Shown here in pieces: positions 38,601-49,674 of a stretch of 64,000 nt of DNA. Each line of letters begins with the position of its first letter. Position 1 is the first letter of the stretch. The notes beneath the pieces are model-generated. The model saw nothing but the letters and a program-made list of their open reading frames with translations. It was not told where the DNA came from and made no database searches. The stretch is taken from contig NC_092571.1 of NCBI RefSeq assembly GCF_037975245.1, positions 24,175,564-24,239,563 of the forward strand, in the 5' to 3' direction. The DNA is from Apostichopus japonicus. Taxonomy: Eukaryota > Echinodermata > Holothuroidea > Aspidochirotida > Stichopodidae. Position numbers and translations under genes: made by a program.

Positions 38601-38612
38601 AGGTTACAATAA
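29661..38612 (+). CDS. sulfotransferase-like protein, copy 2 (unit B), intron carries a BEL element
   Basis: Exons are 29661-29968 and 37961-38612. They join in frame to 319 aa with the same splice junctions as copy 1 and no disabling change. The 7992-bp intron contains the antisense BEL/Pao element at 30151-37674; removing it and its 5-bp duplication leaves 463 bp, in line with the other copies. Exon 1 encodes the same protein as copy 4 (N6, I17, M43, F50, V63, D78). Exon 2 instead resembles copy 3 (L162, Q177-V178) and has a private change, L168. Whether the gene is still expressed depends on splicing across the insertion, whose LTR may end transcripts early. Confidence 0.8.
30151..30953 (-). 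repeat. 3' LTR of the BEL/Pao element
   Basis: 803 bp, matching 36872-37674 base for base as far as I can see by reading. It lies downstream of the polyprotein stop codon (31152), with about 200 bp of untranslated sequence in between. Confidence 0.93.
31152..36821 (-). CDS. BEL/Pao Gag-Pol polyprotein, 1889 aa, intact
   Basis: A single frame encodes Gag and Pol without a shift or stop. The N-terminal region has a glutamine-rich coiled coil (about 140-195) and a Pao Gag-like domain (about 245-390). Zinc knuckles CLKCNKSGHSLFRC and CFNCLRTGHRSNEC lie at about 474-520. The aspartic protease motif LLDTGSTNSF is near 609 and the reverse transcriptase box FYVDDC near 1020. RNase H follows (HHFSDASEKAYGAV near 1197, FWTDSAIVL near 1273). 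The integrase has an HHCC zinc-binding region at about 1517-1556 and a DDE core with GIDYFGP near 1588, RSDNGSNF near 1655 and GGVWERL near 1700. The C-terminal BEL/Pao domain covers about 1770-1870. All key catalytic residues listed are present. The ATG at 36821 is followed directly by a second ATG. Confidence 0.95.
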   Translation of the reverse strand: MMSQGSVEPDLAVVKGLKKARATKRGCLTRLGNEIKAIITENPQPDSSCRATVQQKNEAYSQAIGELEEAHNAYLEVLKEDDDIHEAEAYMSAIHRAFDEFSQEISTWQRSQDVPLVMPSDSVSQTSSSSSITSERAKANAKKAALAARAVLLQQQQDLQLAELRLKQQKDELDLRMEIAMAEAEEKAYMEAEHKVDLSCVKKSSNVVESEGAVLRPEALEFHPSEKIIVPEATPQLSDQDRNQLIEAIHLPRAELSYFDGNPMKYWSFIRSFENSVGSSNLSYGAKLTRLQQYCVGKANKVIQCCSVMDPCDGYPRALGILKDRFGDNHLIADAWLENITSGGTFSSYDKQGLRDFADDLQSCKETLSSMGFIAEMNNQRVLLSIAERLPNFLRSRWVREARRIRKRHSRVPNIADIVEFINDAAEELNDPVYGRLSLRAKEGNLVVGKFDGSKPKARNRGTNFNLLTEQNVPCLKCNKSGHSLFRCDEFKEMYPTQRFGFAKENRLCFNCLRTGHRSNECTLARTCSVHGCGKKHTKFLHLGTVEAPQAHNDAVVQPESLVQSGFTTGASKVSAAVNGAGNSRVALPVVPVQVRVEGGSRSVSTFALLDTGSTNSFCSESLLRKLGTAGNKQKLSLSTLHSKESVTSTSVVNLEVTSSDHAHVINVPRVYSAPEIPIREENIVKSQDLKRWNHFSELVLPQVNPMQVELLIGQDVPEALVPIEVRKGKTGDPYAIRTQLGWAVSGPLGKPGGNPVCHFVCSNAELDTQLKKFWKIDSSENLAHENGLSPNDKRAVAMWEETICHTEGHYQLGIPFKQQPVELPNNRECAAQRLKGLAKRLRKDSNLQEKYAKAMGEVLNKGYAQVVPEEEIGRSDGAVWYLPHHPVTHPMKPDKVRIVYDCASVYKGTSINENVHQGPDMANKLFGVLLRFREGRVALMADIESMFYQVRVSPSNRDVMRFLWWPGGNMNVEPQEYRMCVHVFGGCWSPSCCNFALQRTAEDNQGNFKESTINTVRSNFYVDDCLKAVSTEEEAIELYSELKELLSKGGFKLTKWITNSVKVLSHIPQDDRAKAVKDIDFNQEALPVERALGVFWDVNEDSFGYKVNLRTKPLTRRGLLSVVSSVYDPLGFACPFTIKGKAIIQDLCRRQLGWDEPLPRELIGEWLAWKADISKLDMFRVSRCLAPGVQAVSRHELHHFSDASEKAYGAVSYLRTIYEDGAVHCGIVMAKAHLAPLRQVTIPRLELTAATLSVKLDTMIRRELGARIDESFFWTDSAIVLSYISNQEKRFKTFVANRVALIHEGSAPSQWRHVPTHQNPADDASRGLTAGELVDKGAWVLGPDFLWEDDTRWPKGLAASAGLEGDPEVKVVKVESYVIKQEAVNEVLHKYFEGHSSWLKLQRNVAWILRFRRYLLFKMNRRNRVELKGPLTITELLEAEEAIVRCVQREHFREFTSEASEVKLKGSVLRKLDPYLSQTGVLCVGGRLSNAPVKEGMMHPPILPKDSHVTELVVRYTHEENGHVGREHVLSLLRERFWIIGARSIVRRVVTQCFTCRRATAPKINQKMADLPFDRVKPDMPPFSFVGIDYFGPFMVKRGRSEVKRYGCMFTCLVVRAIHIEIAHSLDTDSFIHAFQRFVARRGVPIEIRSDNGSNFVGAERELRSVIEAWNETRITCFLQQKMIKWRFNTPYASNMGGVWERLIRTTRKVLRSLTREQVLDDEKLLTLMCKVESIVNSRPLTYVSDDVSDPEPLTPNHLLLLRQGSAIPADTFDKKDMYCRRRWRQVQYLAGVFWRRWCREYLALMQERQKWLEPQRNLAVGDIVLLVDEELPRNKWVIGRVVEIYPGKDNLVRSVKVKTSSANLVRPVRKLCLLETIEGVSTRSVQA
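36872..37674 (-). repeat. 5' LTR of the BEL/Pao element
   Basis: This is the upstream LTR in element orientation, expected to hold the promoter. It ends 50 bp before the polyprotein start codon, a short leader that should contain the primer-binding site. Confidence 0.93.
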
Positions 38613-40411
38613 TCGAGCAAAAAGGAAAATAACTATGTTTTTAATTGATAAAATGGACGCTTATAACCAATTACATTTCTTCTTCTGCTTTCTTTTCTAT
38701 CCGTGCAAATTTAACTTCGAAGGCCCGACTATACAGTAACATTAAAAAAACCTACATGTATGCTAAAACCGCCACAACGTTTGAATGATTTAAACGCACA
38801 CTTTTGAAAAGTTTGTGGAATATCCATTTGTATGCAGGTCCTTATCATTTTTAACTGATTAACTGTGTCCTCATAAACTGCCAACTAAATAACCTTCATT
38901 GAAGTTTGGTATAACTTCAGGCGGTGCTCGTTTCTTTCTTATTTTGTAGAAGAAAAGGCTACCTGTTAGGGGTATATGCCCTCGCCTGGCCTCGCCTAAA
39001 ATTAGCAAGGTACATGTACAGAGTAGTCTTACTTTTCAACTTCTGATACTTGTAGATACAAAGATAGGCCAGAAATGTCTTTGTTACAACTATAGCCAGT
39101 AATTGTCTTTGATACAACTGTAGTTAGTAAATGTTGATCGAAAAGGCTGTTTTGGAACATGGAACGCCGATCGTGACAACAACAGGGTTTTACAAACCCC
39201 CCAGATGGCCGGAAACGGCCCTTCCCTAGTGTTCATATATATATATATAATATATATATATATGTAAAATATATATGAAATTGTATAATATGTATAATTG
39301 GATGATCTTTTATGGGCTTACTGGCTCAACTTTTTTTGATTGGAGCTTGCATGTCATATTTTTGGTGTTGCATATATTACACTCCAAAATTACCAATACA
39401 AATGTTTTAACCATACGAGCCAATTCAACATTAGTGACATATTAATTCAATTAAATATCTGGCATTGATCAAATTAGAGTAAGTTAGGATATACCAGAAG
39501 TTTGATGCCTTTTGCAGGGTGGTGCTGAAGCCCGGCCCCCTTGCATCGAGACTGTGACTGTGATCATTGTCGTGATGTGTGTATGACGGTTCCCCTAGAA
39601 GAGGAAGATAATGATACGTTTTAGAAAAGTCACCCAGGAAAGTATGTGGACAAGATAAAGGAAACAAACGAACGGCTGAGCCGTTGTGAACCCCAGCCCC
39701 TTGCATAGAGACTGTGATCATCGTTAGGTGTGTATTGCGGTTGGGAATATAATGGTACACATGATCTTAGGCAGAATCCCGAGAAACGTTGCCATATAGA
39801 ATCTCAACCGAAATGCCATGATTTTGTTGTTATTCAGCTAAGAAAGAAGCATTCAGCTACTACGTGTGAATGTCCAGTTAGCAGCTGTTGGCGTGAAGGC
39901 AGTTTGGCTGTCATTAAGATTACAGAAGGAAAGGTGGAAATGTATTTCAGATATTGTGAAAGTTCAGTAAGCACAGTTGGTGGAAATGTTGCTATTGGCG
40001 TAAAGGCAGCTTAGCTGTCCGCAAGCTGACTAAAGGAACGTGGAAATGTATTTCCTGAATTGTGAAAGCCCATTTATAGGAGTTGGTGGAAATGTTGCTA
40101 TTGGCGTTAAGGCAGTTGTTGTTGTGTGCGTGAATAGAGTGATAAGAAACAAATAGGACTGGAAACATGTGCAGATTGGATCGAAATATTGCCGTAACGA
40201 AAGACGTAGCACGTTGTTGATTGGGTGACTGAGAAGGCGTTACCGAACATGAGAGAGTACTTAAACAGAGACGAGAGGGAGGAGGGCGAGAGGGAGGAGG
40301 GCGAGAGGGGGGGGGGACGAGAGGGGGAGGAGGAGGACCAAACATTTTGAACACGATATCTCAAGAAGGGACGCTTGGACCATTCTCATCTTTAGTATGT
40401 AGTTGGTTTTA

Positions 40412-41687
40412 CTCAACTATCCTCTTCGTGCCTTGTGGCACATAAGGCCATCACGCTCTGTTTCCACTTGTCCCTGGCTCGTGCACTTTCCCTTGCCTCA
40501 TTCCAAGTCTTCCACCCGCCTTGCTTTCTTTCTCTTTCCACTGTCCTCCTCCACGTTGTTTTTGGTCTGCCAACTTTCCGCTTCCCTTCTGGCCGCCATG
40601 TCAGGGCAATCGTACAATGGTGATCATTTGGTTTCCTTAAAACATGACCAATCCAATTCCATCTTCTTCTTTTGACTTCTTGACTTATTCTTGCAGTTTG
40701 AATGTATTTATTGAGCTCATCCATTGAAATGATATTGGGCCAGAATATTTGTATTGCCTTCTTCAAACACTGGTATTGGAAGGAATCCAGTCTTTTCCAC
40801 GTTTCGCAACCATAAAGAAGTACTGGTCTTACCAAAGTTTTGTATAGCTTGATTTTGGTTTTTCTTCCGTACTGTTTGGATCTCCATATCTTGTTCAATT
40901 TAGTAAATGCAACTCTTGCCTTGTTAATTCTGCTATTCATTTCCCTCTCTCCACCTCCATCTTTGCTTACTATTGCTACTAAGTATGCAAATTCATTCAC
41001 ATCATCTATGTCATCCTCTTCTATTTTAACTGCATCCCTCTTCTTGTTATTCATTCTCATGATCTTTGTCTTCCTTTTGTTTACTTTAAGTCCAACTCTT
41101 CTCGCAAGACCAGTTATACTGTTTGTTTTCTTTTGCATTTGAGAATGGCTGGAAGATAGGAGCGCGATGTCATCTGCAAAGTCTAGATCTTCAAGCTTAG
41201 ACATCATCTGCCACCTGATCCCTGTGTTGTTGTCTTTGGTAGTCTCTCTCATCATCCAGTCAATCACAAGAAGAAACAGAAATCCGGACATTACGCATCC
41301 TTGCTTTACCCCCGTCTTTACTTGGAACCACCCTGTTACTTCGCCGTCATCTAACACTGCACACACACTGTCTGAATACATTAGTTTGACTATGTTGATG
41401 ATTTTCCCTGGTATGCCGTATTGCCTCATGATCTCCCACAAACTGTCCCGGTGAATCGAATCAAAAGCCTTTTCAAAGTCGATGAAATTTATGTATAATG
41501 AAGATTGCCACTCAGTGGATTGTTCAATAATATTTCTCAGTATGAAGATCTGTTCAGTTGTGCTCTTTCCTTGACGAAATCCTGCTTGTTCTGGTCTGAG
41601 TTTCTTGTCAATGCCTATTTTAATCCTGTCAATAACAATTCTTCCCAGTATCTTGCTTGCAATAGGCAGCAATGCTATCCCTCGCCA
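40412..41687 (-). mobile_element. 5'-truncated non-LTR retrotransposon (RT), unit C
   Basis: Same insertion, same end points and same flanking 57-bp duplication as in unit B, so it was copied with the unit and did not insert separately. The frame (about 41687 to 40413) is intact and differs from unit B by an Ile in place of Ser near its start (RIVIDRIK). Confidence 0.88.
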
Positions 41688-44357
41688 GATATCTCAAGCA
41701 GGGACGCTTGGACCATTCTAATATTTAGTATGTAGTTGGTTTTAGTGGAGATCAATTGTTTTTTGGGGTCCCCAGGGGTCAATTGTGAAAACCTTGTAAA
41801 CACGATATCTCAAGAAGATAACCTTGCACCAGTCTTATATTAAGTATGTGGTTGTGACACGTTCAATTCAAGATCCCTATTGTTTTTTGTTGAGGTCAAA
41901 GGTCATTTGGGGTTACTTGTAGTCAAATTGTGAAAACCTTGTAAACACGATATCTTAAGAAGGGAAGCAAGTATATCGTTGTAATACTCGTTAAGTTCAA
42001 GAAGCCTATTGTTGTTGTTTTGTGTGGAAGTTAAAGGTCATTTGGAGTTACCAGAGATCAAATTGTGGAAACCGTGATATATATGTATCTTCCACTGTTC
42101 ATCCCATTATATAACATGTGCACTACCACTCATAAGAGTAGGAGAGACTGTTGGCATTTGAAAATTAGCTTATGGGCATCCGTAGAATTTGAATTCTTAA
42201 GCCGAACAAAGTGCTACTAGGTTATCTTTGTCGGTAACTGAATACAACGTTGTATATACAAGCATTGCGCCTATGCACCGTACCCAAGTGAACATACAAC
42301 GTGGCTATTGGATCGGAGTGAACGATATCGTTGCGAATCAAGGTATTATATCTTTCCTTCCGTTGTTAACGTTTTCCTTGGTATTTTGCAATTGTCGAGA
42401 TCCATCATAGAGCATTTGTAAATAAAAATAGTGGTTCCGGCCATTTACATTCGGCTTCATAAGCAGTCGTCTAGTGCCATGACGTCATCGAAACCTCAAT
42501 GCATTTTGCATTCTGGTTTTCTTTGTTAAGTTTTTTTCTCATTTTACATTGCGCACATTTTGTTGGTTCAGTATGAGTGACTAAAGTTGGGGCTTTGATA
42601 ATCAACAAACTTTTTAAGTGCGAATGTGTGCCTGTGGGTGTGTCTGTGCGTGTTTCATGATGTGTGTCACAATGAACGCGCGTATGCAGCAGACTTAATT
42701 ATTACCTAATTAATAAATACCACAGGCTGATTGTTCTTTCCAACAATTTGCCTCCTTTGAAGCGAAATGCTTGCGGACAAAATATGTCTTAAATGTGTTG
42801 CATGCTTCAGACAGAAGATAGATTGCAGTTATATATAAATCTAAAATAATTACTTGTGTACCATGAAACATCAGATATGTTCCCATAAAGCTGCTAACCT
42901 AGATAGGCTATCAAGTCAGTATAACCCCTGCAGACACAGGATTGACATAGACAGGGGAGGTCACTCATTCACTACATTCCGACAAGTATTTATGATTTTA
43001 CTATACCAGCCCTGACAAATCAATCGTCCAATCAGTGAGATGTTTCATTGTCTAATTGAATATACCTCGATTATTTGGTAAATAATATCTTCGACGGTCA
43101 AAACTTCTACAAAAAGTCTTCTGAACAAGTTTGGTAAGTTAAAGCATGGAGCTATTCGGTAATAGCTCCATGGTTATAGCAATACGGTTTGGCGGACCGG
43201 GACCTTTTAGCCCTATAGCGCAACAGGGGTATAAAATATACGTTATGGATCATTGTAATCATAATACAAGCGGCGGGTACAGTCTGTGATAATATTAGCA
43301 AACATAGACGCAGCTTCAATCAGATTGAAGGGTGTTGGTTCGTCCATACATGGAGCTATTTCGGTAATAGCTCCATGGTCCATATTAATAAACTTAATCG
43401 CTATGTATACACTTCAAACCGCAAAGCTGATTGGTCATATTTGTTTTGCCAAAAAGAAAGAAAATGAAGGAGGAAGCACACACCTGAAAGACTATTCATA
43501 ATGATGAAGCAAAAAGGTTCAAAGACCATTTGTAAGAAACCAGTGATGTATCAATGCCATCGGCGTATAACGAATATCTTCGGACCGGGATACCAAGGAT
43601 TAAATGAGGCCCCTTAAACGGGTAACCATTCGCTGAGTCGGGCTTTTCTCTTCTTGGTCCTCTTCTTACCATGGGTCCATTGTGAGTGAGGATAGTTTAA
43701 TTAATCTAGTGTTAGCCAATTATTTACCACTTCAACAGTATAGAATGAATCATACAAGAAAAGTTCTAGAAACACAAGTACTGAATTCGTCGTTTTCTTT
43801 TAAGGCTCGTGACCCGTAAGGTTCTGGAGCCAGGGTGGACCCCTGGCTCCCCCACCCCACCATTCTCAATCCTCTGGCGTTATAAGCCGTGATAAATATC
43901 GTTTTAGGGAGTCACTGAAGGTTGGCGGGTGGGAGAGAATTAAGGGGTACTAGTTAATGGTTGCATATATGATAATATCACGAGAGACGTGTTGATAATC
44001 GAGATTAGAACGTTTCTCGTGTAGTTGTTGTCGAATTCTGTCTCTTCGTGTCAACTTTGGACCATCAAGTGTTTTACCAATATTTACGTTATACTATTTA
44101 TTAACCAAGACTGTAAACAAAGTGTCACCATTTGGATTTGTCATATGATATTACTATCTAGCCACTGTGTCGGGGTTTGACTTTGAGCCTGTATTTTATG
44201 TCAGTTATAGCTATATATAGTATTAGCATGAGATGACAATGTTGGACATCATACTCTAAGAACCCCTTACTATGTATAAGGCAGAAGAGTGCAGGGTTCC
44301 CCAACCCTCCCTCCTCCCTCATGCCACAGAGAAACCACGGATGGTAATAAAAATGAT

Positions 44358-44563
44358 TATGGTTACCACTCCTGCGGTACACAGCCTGGCTGTTTATTTG
44401 TCTCGATTGAAAACGATTAGGGTTCGCAGGTTTCACTAAATATGCTGGCCCGTTTGTGGATCACACCACCAGTAGATATATGATGTCTCTCGACTCACTT
44501 GATCAGTTTAAACATCGTCTTAAAACTCATTTTTTCCACATTGTTATTAGATGCTTCATCTTT
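44358..44563 (+). pseudogene. short CR1-like RT remnant (unit C)
   Basis: Only the C-terminal LINE part remains, with [14 protein letters not shown] encoded just before the hexamer array. It corresponds to about 21178-21364 in unit A. Confidence 0.6.
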
Positions 44564-44845
44564 TCCTCCTCCTCCTTCTCCTTCTCCTTCTCCTTCTCCT
44601 TCTCCTTCTCCTTCTCCTTCTCCTTCTCCTTCTCCTTCTCCTTCTCCTTCTCCTTCTCCTTCTCCTTCTCCTTCTCCTTCTCCTTCTCCTTCTCCTTCTC
44701 CTTCTCCTTCTCCTTCTCCTTCTCCTTCTCCTTCTCCTTCTCCTTCTCCTTCTCCTTCTCCTTCTCCTTCTCCTTCTCCTTCTCCTTCTCCTTCTCCTTC
44801 TCCTTCTCCTTCTCCTTCTCCTTCTCCTTCTTCTTCTCCTTCTCC
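44564..44845. repeat. (CTTCTC)n hexanucleotide array, about 45 copies (unit C)
   Basis: The array is about 190 bp shorter than its counterpart at 21366-21840. It gives poly Ser-Pro, Ser-Phe, Leu and Arg frames on the two strands, none of which is a gene. Confidence 0.95.
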
Positions 44846-45080
44846 TTCTTCTGAATCTGAGTATTATTATTTCAACGGCCAATCTTAAAACTGACCGAAA
44901 CTTCTATATCGAGCAGACTTTTAGTGAGTAAATATACAATGTACCCGTATTCTATCGCAGTTACTATGTACTTATACTCGCCCACATGAATTTGTACTTC
45001 AAGTCTGTCCGTTAGTGAGAATTTCTCGTGGTTTCTTTATTCAGGTGCAAAACGACTAATTCTCTTTTAAATAAACAACC

Positions 45081-46492
45081 ATGGCTAGTCAAGAAAATCA
45101 ACGCCCTCTTCGGGTCTTCATGTGGATCGTTCCACGAACAAATAGCACAGTTTTCACCAAGTGTATGTACTTCGTGGACAAGGTCGAAGTATGGATGGAA
45201 CCTTACATGGCTTGTAACATGAATGATACCTTCTACAACCCTGAGTGGGGAAAAGGAGTTCCAGCTGTTGAGAAATTAAGGACCACAATGAAAGAGTTTA
45301 TGGACAAACCAGAATACGAAGAATTAATAAAACAGGAACTTGAAAAAGTCGAGAAATACCCAAACGTTTGGCCACAAGAGCAGTTCAGGTATAATAATGA
45401 TGTGTCAACAGTAGAACATATGATTCAGTTTTATATTATTAATTTAAGCTATACTATACATAATACTAAAATATACTGGAAAGTGTTCTATCAATACGTG
45501 ATCGATAGTTGATATTTGAGAAATTGACAATTACAGGTAAGATAAATTTAAGGTTTGTTTTAGTATATATATATATATATGAACTTAGATGCCTGGTACG
45601 TTTTCGTTAAAGGATTCGCGAGGCGTGATCAGTTGTATGTGTGTGTTACCACAATGACATTTAATTTGTTGATTTCCTATTCCAAACTTGCATTCAATTA
45701 GTAACTTGTTTTGTTCTATACTGTAATTTGTAACTGATAATGACAATCTATACCGCGCGGTTGATAAATCTACCTACCCTCTTATTTTCTTTCCTTTTCT
45801 ATTTTTTTGTTTTTTTGTTTTTGTTGAACCGATTAAACAGATATGCTTGGCTGAAGGATCAGCTTGAAGTAGATCCAGATGACAAGCAGTTGGTCTTTAT
45901 AAAAGATCAGTCTTGTGCGATCTACGATCACATGGAATATCTTCCGGATGTTCCAACACGACACGTATTTCTGATCAGACACCCGAGGAATGTCTACCCA
46001 TCATTGAAACAACTTTTCACCAACAACACCGAATTCATGCAACTTCCCTGGGATGAGACGAACCTGATTGAACAAGTGCCATCTATGCCCATTAAGGATC
46101 ACTTTAAGATCCATCGAGATCTGTGGAAGACAATCAAAAACAAATTGGACCCAGACGTCATCGTTATCGATGGACATGATCTGGCCAGCAGGCCTGAAGT
46201 AATACTTCCAAAGTTCTTTACTGAGTTAGGGATTCCTTACAAAGAATCTTACTTGAAGTGGGAAGCTGATCCGGAACTTGTGTATTCATCATGGAGAGGT
46301 ACAGGCCAGTTGATATTTACAACTTCCAAGACCAAAGCTACTTCACGAGCTGTTGAGTCTACCCACTTTGTACCCCCAAAGGTACCCCGTGGCAGCTTCA
46401 CGGCGGATTGGAAACTGACAGATGAGTTGCAGGAGTGTATAGATTATTCGATGCCATTTTATGAAGAAATGTATGAACAAAGGTTACAATAA
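45081..46492 (+). CDS. sulfotransferase-like protein, copy 3 (unit C), two exons
   Basis: Exons are 45081-45388 and 45841-46492, with a 452-bp intron; the product is 319 aa with no break. Both cofactor-binding loops match copy 1. Private changes include Y30 (in place of S), E82 and I85 in exon 1 and T200 in the KTIKNK segment of exon 2. Exon 2 otherwise matches copy 2 (L162, Q177-V178). The acceptor tract has T runs broken by G (TTTTTTTGTTTTTTTGTTTTT), unlike the pure T runs of copies 2 and 4. Confidence 0.82.
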
Positions 46493-48398
46493 TCGAGCAA
46501 AAAGGAAAATAACTATGTTTTTAATAGATAAAATGGACGCTTATAACCAATTACATTTCTTCTTCTGCTTTCTTTTCTATCCGTGCAAATTTAACTTCGA
46601 AGGCCCGACTATACAGTGACATTAAAAAAACCTACATGTATGCTAAAACCGCCACAACGTTTGAATGATTTAAACGCACACTTTTGAAAAGTTTGTGGAA
46701 TATCCATTTGTATGCAGGTCCTTATCATTTTTAACTGATTAACTGTGTCCTCATAAACTGCCAACTAAATAACCTTCATTGAAGTTTAGTATAACTTCAG
46801 GCGGTGCTCGTTTCTTTCTTATTTTGTAGAAGAAAAGGCTACCTGTTAGGGGTATATGCCCTCGCCTGGCCTCGCCTAAAATTAGCAAGGTACATGTACA
46901 GAGTAGTCTTACTTTTCAACTTCTGATACTTGTAGATACAAAGATAGGCCAGAAATGTCTTTGTTACAACTATAGCCAGTAATTGTCTTTGATACAACTG
47001 TAGCTAGTAAATGTTGATCGAAAAGGCTGTTTTGGAACATGGAACGCCGATCGTGACAACAACAGGGTTTTACAAACCCCCCAGATGGCCGGAAACGGCC
47101 CTTCCCTAGTGTTCATATATATATATATATATAATATATATATATGTATAATATATATGAAATTGTATAATATGTATAATTGGATGATCTTTTATGGGCT
47201 TACTGGCTCAACTTTTTTGATTGGAGCTTGCATGTCATATTTTTGGTGTTGCATATATTACACACCAAAATTACCAATACAAATGTTTTAACCATACGAG
47301 CCAATTCAACATTAGTGACATATTAATTCAATTAAATATCTGGCATTGATCAAATTAGAGTAAGTTAGGATATACCAGAAGTTTGATGCCTTTTGCAGGG
47401 TGGTGCTGAAGCCCGGCCCCCTTGCATCGAGACTGTGACTGTGATCATTGTCGTGATGTGTGTATGACGGTTCCCCTAGAAGAGGAAGATAATGATACGT
47501 TTTAGAAAAGTCACCCAGGAAAGTATGTGGACAAGATAAAGGAAACAAACGAACGGCTGAGCCGTTGTGAACCCCAGCCCCTTGCATAGAGACTGTGATC
47601 ATCGTTAGGTGTGTATTGCGGTTGGGAATATAATGGTACACATGATCTTAGGCAGAATCCCGAGAAACGTTGCCATATAGAATCTCAACCGAAATGCCAT
47701 GATTTTGTTGTTATTCAGCTAAGAAAGAAGCATTCAGCTACTACGTGTGAATGTCCAGTTAGCAGCTGTTGGCGTGAAGGCAGTTTGGCTGTCATTAAGA
47801 TTACAGAAGGAAAGGTGGAAATGTATTTCAGATATTGTGAAAGTTCAGTAAGCACAGTTGGTGGAAATGTTGCTATTGGCGTTAAGGCAGCTTAGCTGTC
47901 CGCAAAACGACGAAAGGAAACATGGAAAGGTATTTCCGGAATTGTGAAAGCCTATTTATCAGAGTTGGTGGAAATGTTGCTATTGGCGTTAAGGCGGTTA
48001 AGCTGTCCGCAAGCTGACTAAAGGAACGTGGAAATGTATTTCCTGAATTGTGAAAGCCCATTTATAGGAGTTGGTGGAAATGTTGCTATTGGCGTTAAGG
48101 CAGTTGTTGTTGTGTGCGTGAATAGAGTGATAAGAAACAAATAGGACTGGAAACATGTGCAGATTGGATCGAAATATTGCCGTAACGAAAGACGTAGCAC
48201 GTTGTTGATTGGGTGACTGAGAAGGCGTTACCGAACATGAGAGAGTACTTAAACAGAGACGAGAGGGAGGAGGGCGAGAGGGAGGAGGGCGAGAGGGGGG
48301 GGGACGAGAGGGGGAGGAGGAGGACCAAACATTTTGAACACGATATCTCAAGAAGGGACGCTTGGACCATTCTCATCTTTAGTATGTAGTTGGTTTTA

Positions 48399-49674
48399 CT
48401 CAACTATCCTCTTCGTGCCTTGTGGCACATAAGGCCATCACGCTCTGTTTCCACTTGTCCCTGCCTCGTGCACTTTCCCTTGCCTCATTCCAAGTCTTCC
48501 ACCCGCCTTGCTTTCTTTCTCTTTCCACTGTCCTCCTCCACGTTGTTTTTGGTCTGCCAACTTTCCGCTTCCCTTCTGGCCGCCATGTCAGGGCAATCGT
48601 ACAATGGTGATCATTTGGTTTCCTTAAAACATTACCAATCCAATTCCATCTTCTTCTTTTGACTTCTTGACTTATTCTTGCAGTTTGAATGTATTTATTG
48701 AGCTCATCCATTGAAATGATATTGGGCCAGAATATTTGTATTGCCTTCTTCAAACACTGGTATTGGAAGGAATCCAGTCTTTTCCACGTTTCGCAACCAT
48801 AAAGAAGTACTGGTCTTACCAAAGTTTTGTATAGCTTGATTTTGGTTTTTCTTCCGTACTGTTTGGATCTCCATATCTTGTTCAATTTAGTAAATGCAAC
48901 TCTTGCCTTGTTAATTCTGCTATTCATTTCCCTCTCTCCACCTCCATCTTTGCTTACTATTGCTACTAAGTATGCAAATTCATTCACATCATCTATGTCA
49001 TCCTCTTCTATTTTAACTGCATCCCTCTTCTTGTTATTCATTCTCATGATCTTTGTCTTCCTTTTGTTTACTTTAAGTCCAACTCTTCTCGCAAGACCAG
49101 TTATACTGTTTGTTTTCTTTTGCATTTGAGAATGGCTGGAAGATAGGAGCGCGATGTCATCTGCAAAGTCTAGATCTTCAAGCTTAGACATCATCTGCCA
49201 CCTGATCCCTGTGTTGTTGTCTTTGGTAGTCTCTCTCATCATCCAGTCAATCACAAGAAGAAACAGAAATCCGGACATTACGCATCCTTGCTTTACCCCC
49301 GTCTTTACTTGGAACCACCCTGTTACTTCGCCGTCATCTAACACTGCACACACACTGTCTGAATACATTAGTTTGACTATGTTGATGATTTTCCCTGGTA
49401 TGCCGTATTGCCTCATGATCTCCCACAAACTGTCCCGGTGAATCGAATCAAAAGCCTTTTCAAAGTCGATGAAATTTATGTATAATGAAGATTGCCACTC
49501 AGTGGATTGTTCAATAATATTTCTCAGTATGAAGATCTGTTCAGTTGTGCTCTTTCCTTGACGAAATCCTGCTTGTTCTGGTCTGAGTTTCTTGTCAATG
49601 CCTATTTTAATCCTGTCAATTAAAATTCTTCCCAGTATCTTGCTTGCAATAGGCAGCAATGCTATCCCTCGCCA
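48399..49674 (-). mobile_element. 5'-truncated non-LTR retrotransposon (RT), unit D
   Basis: Third copy of the same insertion. The frame is open and differs from the others at a few residues: RILIDRIK near the start, IGNVLRK in place of IGHVLRK, and SARGRDKW in place of SARARDKW. Confidence 0.88.

Larger units (their letters stand above)
24242..39295 (+). repeat. tandem segmental duplication, unit B (15.1 kb with BEL insertion)
   Basis: Without its 7.5 kb BEL/Pao element the unit is about 7.5 kb. It contains a U2-like repeat segment (24430-24790), three 107-bp subrepeats, a purine tract, the truncated LINE with flanking 57-bp duplications, the hairpin pair, and sulfotransferase-like copy 2. 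From the LINE to exon 1 it is close to identical to unit D, and both lack the RT remnant and hexamer array of units A and C. Confidence 0.9.
39296..47177 (+). repeat. tandem segmental duplication, unit C (7.9 kb)
   Basis: Order: U2-like segment, two 107-bp subrepeats, purine tract, LINE with duplications, hairpin pair (about 43146 and 43349), shortened RT remnant, (CTTCTC)n array, sulfotransferase-like copy 3. Like unit A it keeps the hexamer array, but a deletion removed the front of the RT remnant (join at GATTATGGTTACCACTCC, about 44355). Confidence 0.9.
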
